Shown piece by piece: positions 12,597 to 23,011 of a stretch of 64,000 nucleotides of DNA; position 1 is the first letter of the stretch, and every line of letters starts with the position of its first letter. Made by a program: the position numbers and the translations under genes. Under the pieces are notes generated by a model. That model searched no databases. It was not told where the DNA came from and saw only the letters and a list, made by a program, of their open reading frames with translations. This DNA comes from Nemertoderma westbladi (Eukaryota; Xenacoelomorpha; Nemertodermatida; Nemertodermatidae), in the NCBI GenBank assembly GCA_032718475.1, contig JAUCBJ010006247.1, positions 1 through 64,000 on the forward strand, written 5' to 3'.

Positions 12597-13583
12597 CTTG
12601 GCGCTGGTGATCTTTCCGTGCGGAACGAAATGCCCCAGTAAAGCCTCGTCATCGATAACGTCGTCTAGGTTCTTCACGTAGAGGTTGACCCCCTGGAACT
12701 TGTTGGACCTTTCCGCTTTGATCCTCTCGAAGCGTTCTCTCAGCTCAGCATTGCGTTCAGCTTTCTTCTGGGCGCGGCCGCAGTACATGATCCGACCCCC
12801 GCCGGTGTCCGAACCGTGGAGCTGATTGACTGCGACCTCGGCCTCCTCCGGACGCTCGAAGCTAACGAACCCGAATCCGCGACTCTCCAACCCTTCGTCC
12901 CGCATCACAACGCAACTAACAACCTTACCAAACTGCTCGAACATATCCTTGAAGGCCTTATCGTCCATATCCTTACTGAAATTCTTCACGTAGATATTAG
13001 TAAACTTCCTAGTCGTCTCCCCCATCTGTTTGAGTCGCTCTTTCTTTGAGATAAACTTACCGACAAATACCTTCTTATCGTTGAGTAACATGCCATTGAC
13101 CTTGATGATGGCCTGGTTGGCGGCCTCTTCGGTCTCGAAGTGAACGAACCCGTAACCTTTAGAGTTGCCGGCTTCGTCGGTGACCACCTTGCAACTCAAT
13201 ATGTTACCGAACGCTGAGAACGTGTCGTACATGGCCTTGTTATCGATGGAGCGGTCCAGGTTCTTTATGAAGATATTCCCGACGCCGGATTTCCTGAGTG
13301 ACGGGTCCCGTTGGCTCCACATGATTCGCATCGGTCGGCCTTTAATCGTGTCGTAATTCATCGTGTCCAGGGCGCGCTCAGCATCGTCCGGGTTCTGGAA
13401 GTTAACGTAGGCGTACCCTAGCGACCGCCGAGTTATCATATCGCGACAGACTCTGATCGAGGAGACCTGACCCACTTGGGAGAACTTCTCGAAGAGCATG
13501 GCTTCCGTGACGTCATTGTGAAGGTCTCCGACGTAGAGAGAAGCGAGAGGGTAGTTGGGGCCGGTTTGCGCTCCAATAGACAT
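12597..13583 (-). CDS. PABPC1: Cytoplasmic poly(A)-binding protein, 5' coding exon (partial gene)
   Basis: Encodes the first 329 residues of a PABPC1-type protein, which binds mRNA poly(A) tails in the cytoplasm, contacts eIF4G to promote translation and influences deadenylation. The ATG is at 13581-13583. RRM1 starts at residue 16 (RNP2 LYVGDL; RNP1 near 56-62, GYAYVNF). RRM2 starts near 103 (NIFIKNL; RNP1 143-149). RRM3 starts near 196 (NIYVKNF; RNP1 236-242, GFGFVSF). RRM4 starts at 300 (NLYVKNL). The open frame continues 26 codons past residue 329 into low-complexity sequence, but similarity stops at TSAK, exactly at AAG|GTTGGT, a weak but plausible donor in phase 0. The rest of RRM4, the linker and MLLE are not found down to base 1. 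They must lie beyond array 1, or the gene is truncated. The family is certain; the paralogue is inferred. Confidence 0.92.
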
Positions 13584-13990
13584 TATTTCAATGTGTAAAG
13601 GTGACAGAAATAATTAGCGGTAAATACAAAAATAAATTGAAACACCGATTGAGTGACGTATTAGTGATGGAAAGCAATGTGAAGATGTTGTAATGAAATG
13701 TGATGTTTGATTTCCGGTAGACTAGAAGAACAAGCGGAGAGTGGAATCCAAGTTGTCGGAGAAGCGCAATATCTTTTTGTAGGTTTTTAATTTTTTAATT
13801 TTTTTTATTTTAGTCTCTTCTTTTTAGTATATCATTATTGGTTTGGTATATTTAGCTAACATGTACCACCGGTACAGAATCTACCATCTACGGTTAGCTA
13901 TCTAGTATATCTCCTCTAGACCATACAAGGTTATTGCTGACCAGCCTATCGCTCAACCCCACCAAAATGTCTTTATGACTACGGAATACT
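13584..13990 (-). promoter_or_regulatory. PABPC 5' leader and probable promoter region
   Basis: Unique sequence upstream of the PABPC ATG. On the minus strand a CTTCTCC pyrimidine tract (13758-13764) would suit a 5'-TOP start about 180 nt before the ATG. PABPC mRNAs are known TOP mRNAs. No TATA box or A-rich autoregulatory tract was recognised. TSS placement is inference. Confidence 0.3.
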
Positions 13991-15320
13991 TTCGATATTC
14001 AACTCAGATCAGCTATAAAATAATGCAAAAATTTATAAAATATTGTGTGTTCAACATGATTTTGCTTTAAATTGAGTTGAACTAGTTCCAGGTATATGGC
14101 AACATTTTTGCACTGAATCGACACTTATTGCCATTTTGTTCAGTTGGTTATAAACTTCTGCTACTCCTATTGGGAAGAGCTTATACCATCCTGCCATTCG
14201 AACCGCAATGATCGATATAGTGGGGGAAACTGGACCCAAGTCCGGCCTATACGAATTAATATCGCGGCTCAATGTGAAATTCTAAATGCTCAATGTAGGG
14301 AGAGGACCAATATGGACGCATCTACTACCGCTATCAGTCTATGTGCAGATGTGCATTTCAGTACAAAGATTACTTCCAATTACTGCACTGAATCCAGTGC
14401 TAATTGAAACCGCAATTATCAGATTATAGATTTAGTGGGGGTAGATACCTTCAAAAAGAGAGTAGGACTGTAGGAGTAGAGTGACTACATACTGACATAC
14501 CTGATACAGGTCAGCCGGTATTGCGTATTGCAGGTATTGAGACATTGCCCAACATGTTTGGGTTGGCTTCTACCTGTCTACCGGTATGATCATTGATCAG
14601 TTGATCAATGTTCAAATTTTGAGATGAGACACATGTACATTTTATAAAATATCTCGAAAAGTAATCACTCTACCTGTCTACTCACTGTTCTACTCTCATT
14701 TTGAGAGACAGGAGGGGGGGGGGGGGGGGGGGGGTCTGGCTGACTGGACAGCTGGACGCAAAACCAGCCTTGGCGAATTAATATCCCGCCTCAATGTTAA
14801 ATTCTCAATTTAGGGAAAGGAGCAGGTTACAGTGGCACGTTATTTTAACCAAAACAATAAACTAAACACAATAGAACAGGCTGACAGGTTACAGTTTTAT
14901 TTTTGAGAGTAATTGGTAATCATCTGTTATTTGCGTCGAATTTCCCCTGGCACCTGGAGAGGGATGTATTTTTATCTGACAGTCTGACTTATTATCTGAT
15001 TTATTGTCTGACTGTGGAACTGGACACAATAAAAATTCATCCCTCTCCAGGGGAAATTCGCGCAAATAACAGATGATTTGATTACCAATTACTCTCAAAA
15101 ATAAAACTAGTTCAGTAGTTCCAGGCTGGAACTACCGGTACTGAACTAGTTCCACTAAATTTAACAGGTTTAAAGCAAAAAGATGTTGAACACACAATAT
15201 TTTATACCTTACTCCTGCAGTCCTGTACTCTTACCAGCTTACTGTCTTATTACATTGCTCTTATCTGTTTATACAGTTCTGTTACCGGTAGCCTATAGCT
15301 GAGCCGAGTTGAATATCGAA
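13991..15320. mobile_element. Foldback element with imperfect long terminal inverted repeats
   Basis: The left arm (about 13991-14090) and right arm (about 15150-15320) are reverse complements. The outer match pairs a GATATTCAAC segment at 13994-14003 with GTTGAATATC near 15308. The inner match pairs about 38 bp at 14036-14073 with 15170-15208. The right arm carries an extra stretch of about 85 bp between the two matches. Inside are direct repeats at about 14251-14306 and 14775-14823, a G24 run at 14712 and the nested MITE at 14893. No transposase frame is present, so it is probably a non-autonomous DNA transposon of unknown superfamily. Confidence 0.6.
14893..15108. mobile_element. Nested MITE with ~70-bp inverted arms
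   Basis: The left arm starts AGTTTTATTTTTGAGAG and runs to GAGAGGGATG at about 14966. The right arm from about 15037 (CATCCCTCTCC) to 15108 (AAAATAAAACT) is its near-perfect reverse complement, with a 7-bp indel. The spacer is about 70 bp and rich in CTGACT motifs. The high arm identity suggests a fairly recent insertion into the larger foldback element. No clear target-site duplication was seen. Confidence 0.75.
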
Positions 15321-16329
15321 ATTTTTTTTGGGCCACCTTAACTGCCTTCACCAGTCCCCTACACCTAGTCAAAACCAGCATATACCGGTACCGGTATCAG
15401 TCTGGCAGTACTGCAGTCAGGCAGTAGGCCTTATCTATCAGCCTATCTGCCTATAGTACTTGATTTACAATCAGACAATGTACTGTATAGTACTGTACTG
15501 ACTGACTCATGTAGCGATGTAGGTAGGTCAGTAGGTGGTAGGCGCACTGCACACTGATCTGCTACTGCTGATGTCAGGATGTGTAGGGTAGGGTAGGTAT
15601 AGGCTGATAGGCGAATAGCTGAATAGGCCTAGCTGCAGCCTGCAGGGGGGTCCCCAGGCACTGAGGCTGCCAGTGCCAGGTCCCCACCCCTGTACCTAAC
15701 CAGTGCCCTGCTGACTGCCTGACACCTGAGCTGAATCCTGCCTGCTCCTGACACCTGACTGACTCGCATATAATTGCAGAATTGTACTCGCATAATTATT
15801 CTGCAATTGACAACCAACCACAAACAACAGACTGTAAGTTACCGGTAGTACAACAGGCTGACTGGTAGGGGTACAGCTGTACTGCCTGACTGCAGTACTG
15901 TCGATGTCCTTGTCATTGTCAACACTGTGACGACTGTCAGTCTGTGATGATGACGGGAAGAGACCTAGGCCTCTTACATGCCACATGCTGACATGTTCAA
16001 GCACGTGAGCCACCCAGATCCAAACGAACTTAGCCTGGATATTCAAACACTCTGACACTGCTGCACTGTAGATCCAAACTTCTGATTAGATGAACCGAAC
16101 AGCATAACGAAATTTTAGGTAGCTAATAATACTGTAAATATGCTTCTTTATTTTTGACAGACAGACAGACAGTCTAGATATCTCTTTACTGCTTTAAGCA
16201 TAAAAGCTGACACCGGGAATGGATTTTCCGATAAGAAACCCATAAACGACAATTTAGTTAGCTACTATACTCCTCTAATTTTGACAGAACACATACAATA
16301 ATAGACAGATACAGAATAATTCCCGGCCC
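15321..16329. other. Intergenic sequence with short dispersed repeats
   Basis: No supportable gene. Frames at 15629-16058 show no family similarity. Two related segments ending in TTTTTGACAGACAG-like sequence (about 16112-16172 and 16250-16288) resemble repeats at 35.57-36.25 kb. Short palindromes (TACCGGTACCGGTA near 15385) and an (ACAG)n run at 16158 are present. Confidence 0.5.
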
Positions 16330-16349
16330 TTAACCCTATTACCACTGGG
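16330..16349 (+). mobile_element. Solitary piggyBac-like terminus
   Basis: TTAA followed by CCCTATTACCACTGGG. The first eight bases after TTAA equal the termini of the element at 28747-30313. No matching right end was found downstream, so this is either a remnant or a chance match. Confidence 0.3.
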
Positions 16350-16387
16350 ATGTTTGTTTAGACCATTAGCAGCACTGGCGGGGGGCA

Positions 16388-16438
16388 GATGGTGAGAAAA
16401 AGCGCCATACATTACCAAGTGAGCAAAAGCGCCATACA
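16388..16438 (+). repeat. Left stub of minisatellite array 2
   Basis: About two units of the 27-bp repeat that fills 20749-22174. The last unit is cut after GCGCCATACA, and the array resumes with TTACCAAGTGAG at 20749, the missing remainder of the same unit. This marks the LINE between them as an insertion into the array. Confidence 0.85.
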
Positions 16439-16852
16439 AGACAAACAACGAATCTCAATCCCACAAACTGCGTTCGTATAAAGTAAATTCCCAATCGAGC
16501 CATGTGGAATCTAACCAAACAAATCCGAGAAATTCATTCCATTGGTATCAAACTAAACCAGAGTCAAGGGATAAACTAGGAGGGGATCAATAAAGGATGA
16601 ATCCTACTTCTAGATACCAACCCTCTGGCCAAGAAAGTTTGGAGCATAAGCAACACAATCAACAGAATAATGAGTATGGTATGGTAATCGACCACAAAGT
16701 GCTGAGAACAATCGAAGTACTGAACAGAAGGAAATATATGGTAATCGACCAACCGGTGAACTTAATAATAGTAGTCATATAGGCTCAGTTTCACCATACT
16801 ATGCCTATTCTATATTATATAGTATAGTATATACTATGACTATATATTATTC

Positions 16853-17329
16853 GTGACTGGGATAGCTTGCAGCAGTAATCAAGATGACGTCCAATCATAC
16901 CTCTCTGGTAGGAGCATTATGATTCACAATATTAAAGTAATTTGCCAAGGGTACCTTTACAAATCCATGAGAATTGTTATTGATTTACACAACCTTGAGC
17001 GAGTTTGTAGTTCAAGTTTCTGGCCATCTGGTATTTCATGTCGCGAATGGCGAGTGAATCAACAGCCTGCATTTCCAAGGGTTGGTATGGTTTATAATCG
17101 TGGAAGATTATCCGAGCATAACAGAAGTATGTACACACGGAAACAGCCGAGTAATATATGGCAGGGATCCGGTAGTTACAGAACTCAAACTCCAGGGCAT
17201 CACGAGCATATAAACCATCTACGATCCAGTCATCATAGGCCACAAGGGATTGGAAATGGTGGATTAACCTTAGCCAGTGAGAACAAAGTAGGTCCAAGTG
17301 GGGCCAGAGAATTTCAGTACCGAGTTTAG
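16853..17329 (+). pseudogene. Unrecognised frame in the 5' part of LINE 1
   Basis: A 158-codon frame (initiator-like ATG absent or uncertain) just upstream of, and overlapping by 32 nt, the endonuclease frame. It has no zinc knuckle, coiled coil or other ORF1 hallmark that I can see. Its position suggests an ORF1 remnant, which is inference only. Confidence 0.3.
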
Positions 17330-18093
17330 TGACGCCGCCCAGCAGTCAGCTCAATGCACTAATTTAAATGCAGTGCGCTTTGGAACTATAAACTGTCATG
17401 GTTATAACTCCAACTCAGATTATATTGTAGATTTGTTAAATAATTTGGATGTTCTGGCAGTGCAAGAGCACTGGTTGGATGAAACTGGAGCGAATTTACT
17501 ATTACCGGGCCTAAACAATGATTTTGAATGCAATTATTTAATCAGTGAACAGGTGAAGAATCCAACTCGTACTCGTGGAGCTGGAGGAGTTTGCTTTCAA
17601 ATGGCATCGCAAAGGGATTTTCTCAAAGACACTATCTCTAGCGGCGATGACATTGTAGGAATATTAGCTTACCCAACCCAACCTCAACGTCAACACAGGT
17701 ATATACACGGGCAATATGATATTATCATGTTATGCACCAGAATCATCCAAACCCTCAGAGAAATTTGAGAATTTCTTGGGATGGCTCACTAATGTATTGG
17801 ATTCAGTGAACTACGCTCTGCCGATAATCTTAGGAGATCTCAATTCTGATATCGGATCGTTGCAGGGGCCCGGTGGAATAAACAAAAACCATCAGCGCAT
17901 GGACGTCGTCTGCATGATTTCCTGAGTAACAAGGAGTTTCTTGTGATGGATACGTACGATATGTTTACTGGGCCAGTTGTCACTTTTAAGGGCTATGGGT
18001 CATCATACATAGACCATATTATTTCTTCTAAAATTGGAAACTGGAAAACGGGTAACAACACAACACCAACTAAACTATCGGTTAAAAGTAGAG
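17298..18093 (+). pseudogene. LINE 1 endonuclease domain, frameshifted
   Basis: APE-type endonuclease motifs in order but in more than one frame: INCHGYNSN near the N-terminus (about 17386), VQEHWLDE (about 17459), LGDLNSDIG (about 17830) and YIDHIISS (about 18008). These match the known N, E, D-N and D-H active-site motifs of LINE endonucleases. A shift occurs near 17716-17768 and another near 17910. The domain nicks target DNA to prime reverse transcription; this copy cannot be translated whole. Confidence 0.75.
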
Positions 18094-18599
18094 CATGAAA
18101 TTAAAGAATTGTACACCTCCATCAACTTGCATCCATCTCGGTGGAAAAATACTGAAGTAGATAAGGTAGCCAAATCGGTCCAACAGATAATTTGTCAGTC
18201 AGCTTCTAAAATTCTGCCATCCATTAAACACAAACGCAAGACAAATAACATAAGGATTAGATCTTCAAGGTTACATATAATGGCAAAAATTACAAAGGAT
18301 CTATATAACCTGTGGTGTCGTGATGGCCAATGTATGGATAGCAATTATGGTAAAGCGTATCAGGAGTCCAAAAAATCAGTTCGGCGTCTCAAAAAATAGA
18401 AATCTAGTTTCAGCCAATGTCAGTAAGGTTGCAGCCACAATGACCTCAAATCCGAGCAAATTCTGGCAGAGCATTGCTTCTAATAAAAATACGAGTGGAA
18501 CAATACCAACAAATGCCCAGGAAAAGATAAGGTTTCGCACTAGAAGAGAGAAATTTTCCAGGTAAAGAGTTCTACACTTCCAACAATGAACTGAAATCT

Positions 18600-20257
18600 G
18601 ACTTGCAGAATAGCTGCCCAGACGCGGTGGTACCTACTGTCTCTGCTACGACACTACAGCGAGCAATTTTGGCTACCGGCAAATCTCCAGATAAAATGGG
18701 CCTTGTTATTGAACATGTGCTTAGGCTGGACGCTTACTTTATTTGCAGAATTCTTGCAGACATTATAAATGTGTGTTAAAGAAGTGGACATATACCTGAG
18801 TTTTTTGGTGAAACAATATTCACAAGTCTGTATAAGGGAAAGGGACGTGACATCAACCATCATAAATCTTTCAGACAAATAGCCACAGTGAGTCTGTTCG
18901 GAAAAATATTTGAATCTATTGTCCTTCTGGAATTTTTGCCGATACAAGATTTGATTCCTAATGCTCAATTTGCGTATCAGAAGAAGATAGCTCAGATTTG
19001 GTTATAAGTGCTTTGTTAGAATTCTTGGAGTCTCAGCGTCGGTCTGGTAACACAGTGTTTCTATGTCAGTTGGATGTGACTGGTGCCTTTGATTATGTCG
19101 AATTCGTCTGTTTATTCCGGAATTTGAAGGATAATGTGAACCCATATGTGTGTCTTGCACTTCTCAACTATTACTTATGTACAGTGGCATATCTTAAATT
19201 TGGAAATGAGGTTCAGGTTGAAGGCATACCAATAACAAAAGGTGTTAAACAAGGTTCGTTGACCTCTCCCGCATTATTTATTTTTTACACAAGAGATGTG
19301 CTTCATTGCTTGGATGAATCTGGTTTGGGGTTTCTACTGGATCTTTTGTGGCTCGGTTCTATAGCTTACGCAGATGATATATTGTTGATTGGAAGAACAG
19401 TGGGGGAATTAACTACAGCTGTTGAAATCGTAGAAACACAATTGGCAAAGATAGGTCTCAAGATTGAGGGGAGTAAAACCAAGTGGGCGTATTGTCTCGG
19501 TCAAGGCTGCTCTTCACAATCTATACCATCACTAATAAATATAAATGGAACCCTTATAACGTCTTGTGAGCAAATCACATTTCTGGGTTTTCCAGTAAAC
19601 ACTAGCAAGAAATGCCATCTGCAAGATTGCATCCAAATAATCGCGAGTGTCTCGGATAGATTCCACAAGAATGGTTGGACAATTCGATGGCTGGATGTGG
19701 ATACTCTCGGTTATATATGGAGAACTGTTGCTATTCCTACGGTGCTTTATACAGCAAAATTCTTCGTCGGATCACTCACAAACTCAGAGCTTCAGCAACT
19801 AGATATTTATTATCACAAGATCCTCCGGGGTCTATTGTTTCTCGGGTCATATGCGAGCAATGCTGTAGTCTACTCTTTACTCGGATGTTATTCGTTCTCA
19901 GCAGAAATATTCAAAACCGGCACTAATATGATCCACAGGATACAATCGTGTCCCAACACTCTACTTCAGTCTATACTTCATGCGTGTCTTCGAAAGAATG
20001 CTGGATATACTAAGTCCGCGAACTATGTCGGCTTGGGCTCTGTTTATTCCAAGTGTATGGATGCATATCCCATGCCTAGGCTTAACTCGATGCTTAGCTC
20101 GCAGTATAATAGATCAGAACTTTTGAAACATTTCCAGTGCAGTGCACTTACTTTCTCAGAGCAAATGGATACAACTTTTGTTAAATCGTGCTATGCGCAA
20201 TCGGCACCATTTATAACAAAGCATGACCGGATATTACAATACTACAATTTGGTTTAA
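18600..20257 (+). pseudogene. LINE 1 reverse transcriptase, disrupted at its N-terminal side
   Basis: The 5' part (18630-18990) carries GKSPDKMG, a stop near 18777, then SLYKGKGRD and FGKIFESIVL, the motifs preceding the RT palm. A 419-codon frame from 18998 carries LDVTGAFD, GVKQGSLTSPALF and the catalytic YADD (19367-19378), followed by a connection/thumb region and C-terminus to the TAA at 20257. The catalytic aspartates are kept, but the RT is broken before 18998. Family membership is clear; the clade is not. Confidence 0.85.
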
Positions 20258-20748
20258 CTTTAAGGGGGGGGGGGGGGGGGGGGGGGGGTAGTAATTTTAC
20301 TACAATTTGGTAAATCTCAAAGTTCCAAATATTTTTGACCTGATTGCTGGGCTTAAAGTTACGAATATCTTTTGAACTGTTTTCAACCTGGCAATTGGAT
20401 ATATTGTTTATAATGAATGAGTATATTGGTCCTACTATAGCCTTTGTTAATCTGCAGAGTGCAGCGACCGGATTGTCTGTATCTTTTAAATCTTTTTATT
20501 TCTTTTTTTTAATGGTCAGTTTTAATGAGTATATTGGTCACATAGCCCTCGTTGTTAATCTGCTGAGTGCAGTGACCTGATTATCTGTATATATTAATTA
20601 GTTTGATGTTGCTATAGATATATATATTCCGAGTCGACTTTAAACATTTGCGTTTTATATGTCCGTATTTTATTTGAAATTTTATCATTATATTATATTA
20701 AATGCCAGCCTGTCTGGTGCTGTGCCACTGTGCACGCGACTAATAAAA
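20258..20748 (+). other. LINE 1 3' untranslated region with G25 tract and local duplications
   Basis: A run of 25 G (20264-20288) directly follows TTAA. It is bracketed by a duplicated TACTACAATTTGGT (about 20239 and 20298). Two diverged tandem copies of about 110 bp start at 20411 and 20523, each with GAGTATATTGGTC. AATAAA lies at 20742, at the junction with the minisatellite. No coding sequence. Confidence 0.6.
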
Positions 20749-22174
20749 TTACCAAGTGAGCAAAAGCGCTATACATTACCAAGTGAGCAAAAGCGCCATA
20801 TATTACCAAGTGAGCAAAAGCGCCATACATTACCAAGTGAGCAAAAGCGCCATATATTACCAAGTGAGCAAAAGCGCCATACATGACCAAGTGAGCAAAA
20901 GCGCCATATATTACCAAGTGAGCAAAAGCGCCATACATTACCAAGTGAGCAAAAGCGCCATATATTACCAAGTGAGCAAAAGCGCCATACATTACCAAGT
21001 GAGCAAAAGCGCCATACATTACCAAGTGAGAAAAAGCGCCATACATTACCAAGTGAGCAAAAGCGCCATACATTACCAAGTGAGCAAATACACCATGTAT
21101 TACCAAGTGAGCAAAAGCGCCATACATTACCAAGTGAGCAAAAGCGCCATACATTACCAAGTGAGCAAAAGCGCCATATATTACCAAGTGAGCAAAAGCG
21201 CCATACATTACCAAGTGAGCAAAAGCGCCATACATTACCAAGTGAGCAAAAGCGCCATACATTACCAAGTGAGCAAAAACGCCATACATTACCAAGTGAG
21301 CAAAAGCGCCATACATTACCAAGTGAGCAAAAGCGCCATACATTACCAAGTGAGCAAAAGCGCCATACATTACCAAGTGAGCAAAATCGCCATACATTAC
21401 CAAGTGAGCAAAAGCGCCATACATTACCAAGTGAGCAAAAATGCCATACATTAGCAAGTGAGCAAAAGCGCCATATATTACCAAGTGAGCAAAAGCGCCA
21501 TACATTACCAAGTGATCAAAAGCGCCATATATTACCAAGTGAGCAAAAGCGCCATACATTACCAAGTGAGCAAAAGCGCCATACATTACCAAGTGAGCAA
21601 AAGCGCCAACATTACCAAGTGAGCAAAAACGCCATACATTACCAAGTGAGCAAAAGCGCCATATATTACCAAGTGAGCAAAAGCGCCATACATTACCAAG
21701 TGAGCAAAAGCGCCATACATTACCAAGTGAGGAGCAAAAGCGCCATACATTGCCAAGTGAGCAAAAGCGCCATACATTACCAAGTGAGCAAAAGCGTCAT
21801 ACATTAACAAGTGAGCAAAAGCGCCATACATTACCAAGTGAGCAAAAGCGCCATACATTACCAAGTGAGCAAAATCGCCGTACATTACCAAGTGAGCAAA
21901 AGCGCCATACATTACCAAGTGAGCAAAAGCGCCATACATTACCAAGTGAGCAAAAGCACCAATACATTACCAAGTGAGCAAAATCGCCGTACATTACCAA
22001 GTGAGCAAAAGCGCCATACATTACCAAGTGAGAAAAAACGCCATACATTACCAAGTGAGCAAAAGCGCCATACATTACCAAGTGAGGAAAAGCACCAATA
22101 CATTACCAAGTGAGCAAAATCGCCGTACATTACCAAGTGAATAAAATCGCCGTACATTACCAAGTGAGCAAAAG
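20749..22174. repeat. Minisatellite array 2, 27-bp unit
   Basis: About 52 units of 27 bp. The unit reads ACCAAGTGAGCAAAAGC then GCCATACATT. Because 27 is divisible by three, frames on both strands stay open (for example VSKSAIHYQ on plus), which is not evidence of coding. Variants concentrate toward the right end, where CACCAATACATT units add bases. The array starts at the 3' end of LINE 1 and its missing left part is the stub at 16388. Confidence 0.97.
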
Positions 22175-22426
22175 AAAGTAGAAATAAACAACAAACGGGA
22201 GTGGTTACTAGATTTATCGCTTCGCGGATAAATAAAATAAATATACTATGTTTTTAGCGCAAAATGCCGCCTTCTCTTTTTGAAGGTTTAATTAATTAAG
22301 CTCTTTAATATTGTAATGTCAAGGAATATTAATTAATGAAAATATCATATCACTTTTAGGCAAATAATATTTGCAGTTAGTAAAACACTGTAGTAGGTAA
22401 ACTGTAAATAATCTTACTGCTTACTC
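22175..22426. other. Short intergenic spacer
   Basis: A/T-rich unique sequence between array 2 and the MITE at 22427. No gene or element was recognised. Confidence 0.5.
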
Positions 22427-22744
22427 TGGAGTCCCGAATAGACGGGGTGGCTGGAATAAATGTGGTGGGTGGAAAATTTTGAAAAACTTACTTAACATAC
22501 AGTATAGGCGTACAGGTACAGCAGTACTTACAGCTACCGGTGGTATACTCGCTCACACGGGTTTGGTTTTCTTTCACTTTCAACTCTCAATTATTATCAA
22601 AACAAACGTTGATTTAATCATAATAAAAAATGTACCAAATTTTTTAGAAAATATTAATAGTCGGGGTGTCTGGAATAAGAGAATTGTGGGTGGATTTTAT
22701 TTCAAAAATTAACAGCCGTGTCGCCCCGTCTATTCGGGACTCCA
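22427..22744. mobile_element. MITE with perfect 21-bp terminal inverted repeats
   Basis: The left end reads TGGAGTCCCGAATAG, continuing ACGGGG. The right end at 22724-22744 is its exact reverse complement over 21 bp. Subterminal direct repeats (GGNTGGAATAA segments at about 22449 and 22669) lie inside. Total 318 bp with no coding capacity. No target-site duplication is evident, so the superfamily is open. Confidence 0.75.
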
Positions 22745-22990
22745 AAGAACTTGGGTGGCTATACAGGACACTCTGCTATAAGGTACCACGCAACCCCTGA
22801 AATGTAACTGAGAATGTACGATCCGTTCATTAGTAAAGGTAGACAAAGTTCAACATTCACTCAAATAATTATTTTCTCAATTTAAAACAATAAAAGGCAA
22901 CTGTATATAAGTATTCAAAAACATTTTATAAGTATATTGTAAGAAAAAAAGCACACAAGAGAATGAATAACCAAAATAATATAAAGTAAC

Positions 22991-22996
22991 TTTATT
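22991..22996 (-). terminator. Polyadenylation signal of the SPICE1-like gene
   Basis: AATAAA on the minus strand, 15 nt past the TAA stop at 23012-23014. This would give a very short 3' UTR. Confidence 0.6.
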
Positions 22997-23011
22997 TTAC
23001 ATGTATGAAGT

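Larger units (their letters stand above)
16439..20748 (+). mobile_element. Decayed non-LTR retrotransposon (LINE 1) inserted in array 2
   Basis: Plus-strand element with an apurinic-type endonuclease region (17.3-18.05 kb), a linker, a reverse transcriptase (18.6-20.26 kb) and a 3' untranslated part ending in AATAAA (20742-20747). The ends coincide with a split minisatellite unit. Several frameshifts and stops make it inactive. The first ~850 bp and the frame at 16853-17329, which may be an ORF1 remnant, are not recognised. I do not assign a clade. Confidence 0.85.

Noticed and set aside
15629-16058. Two overlapping minus-strand frames of 64 and 120 codons
   Set aside because: No similarity, no splice or start support, and repetitive short motifs throughout.
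20693-21592. Repeat proteins on both strands of array 2
   Set aside because: 27-bp units without stops keep several frames open. No other gene signal.
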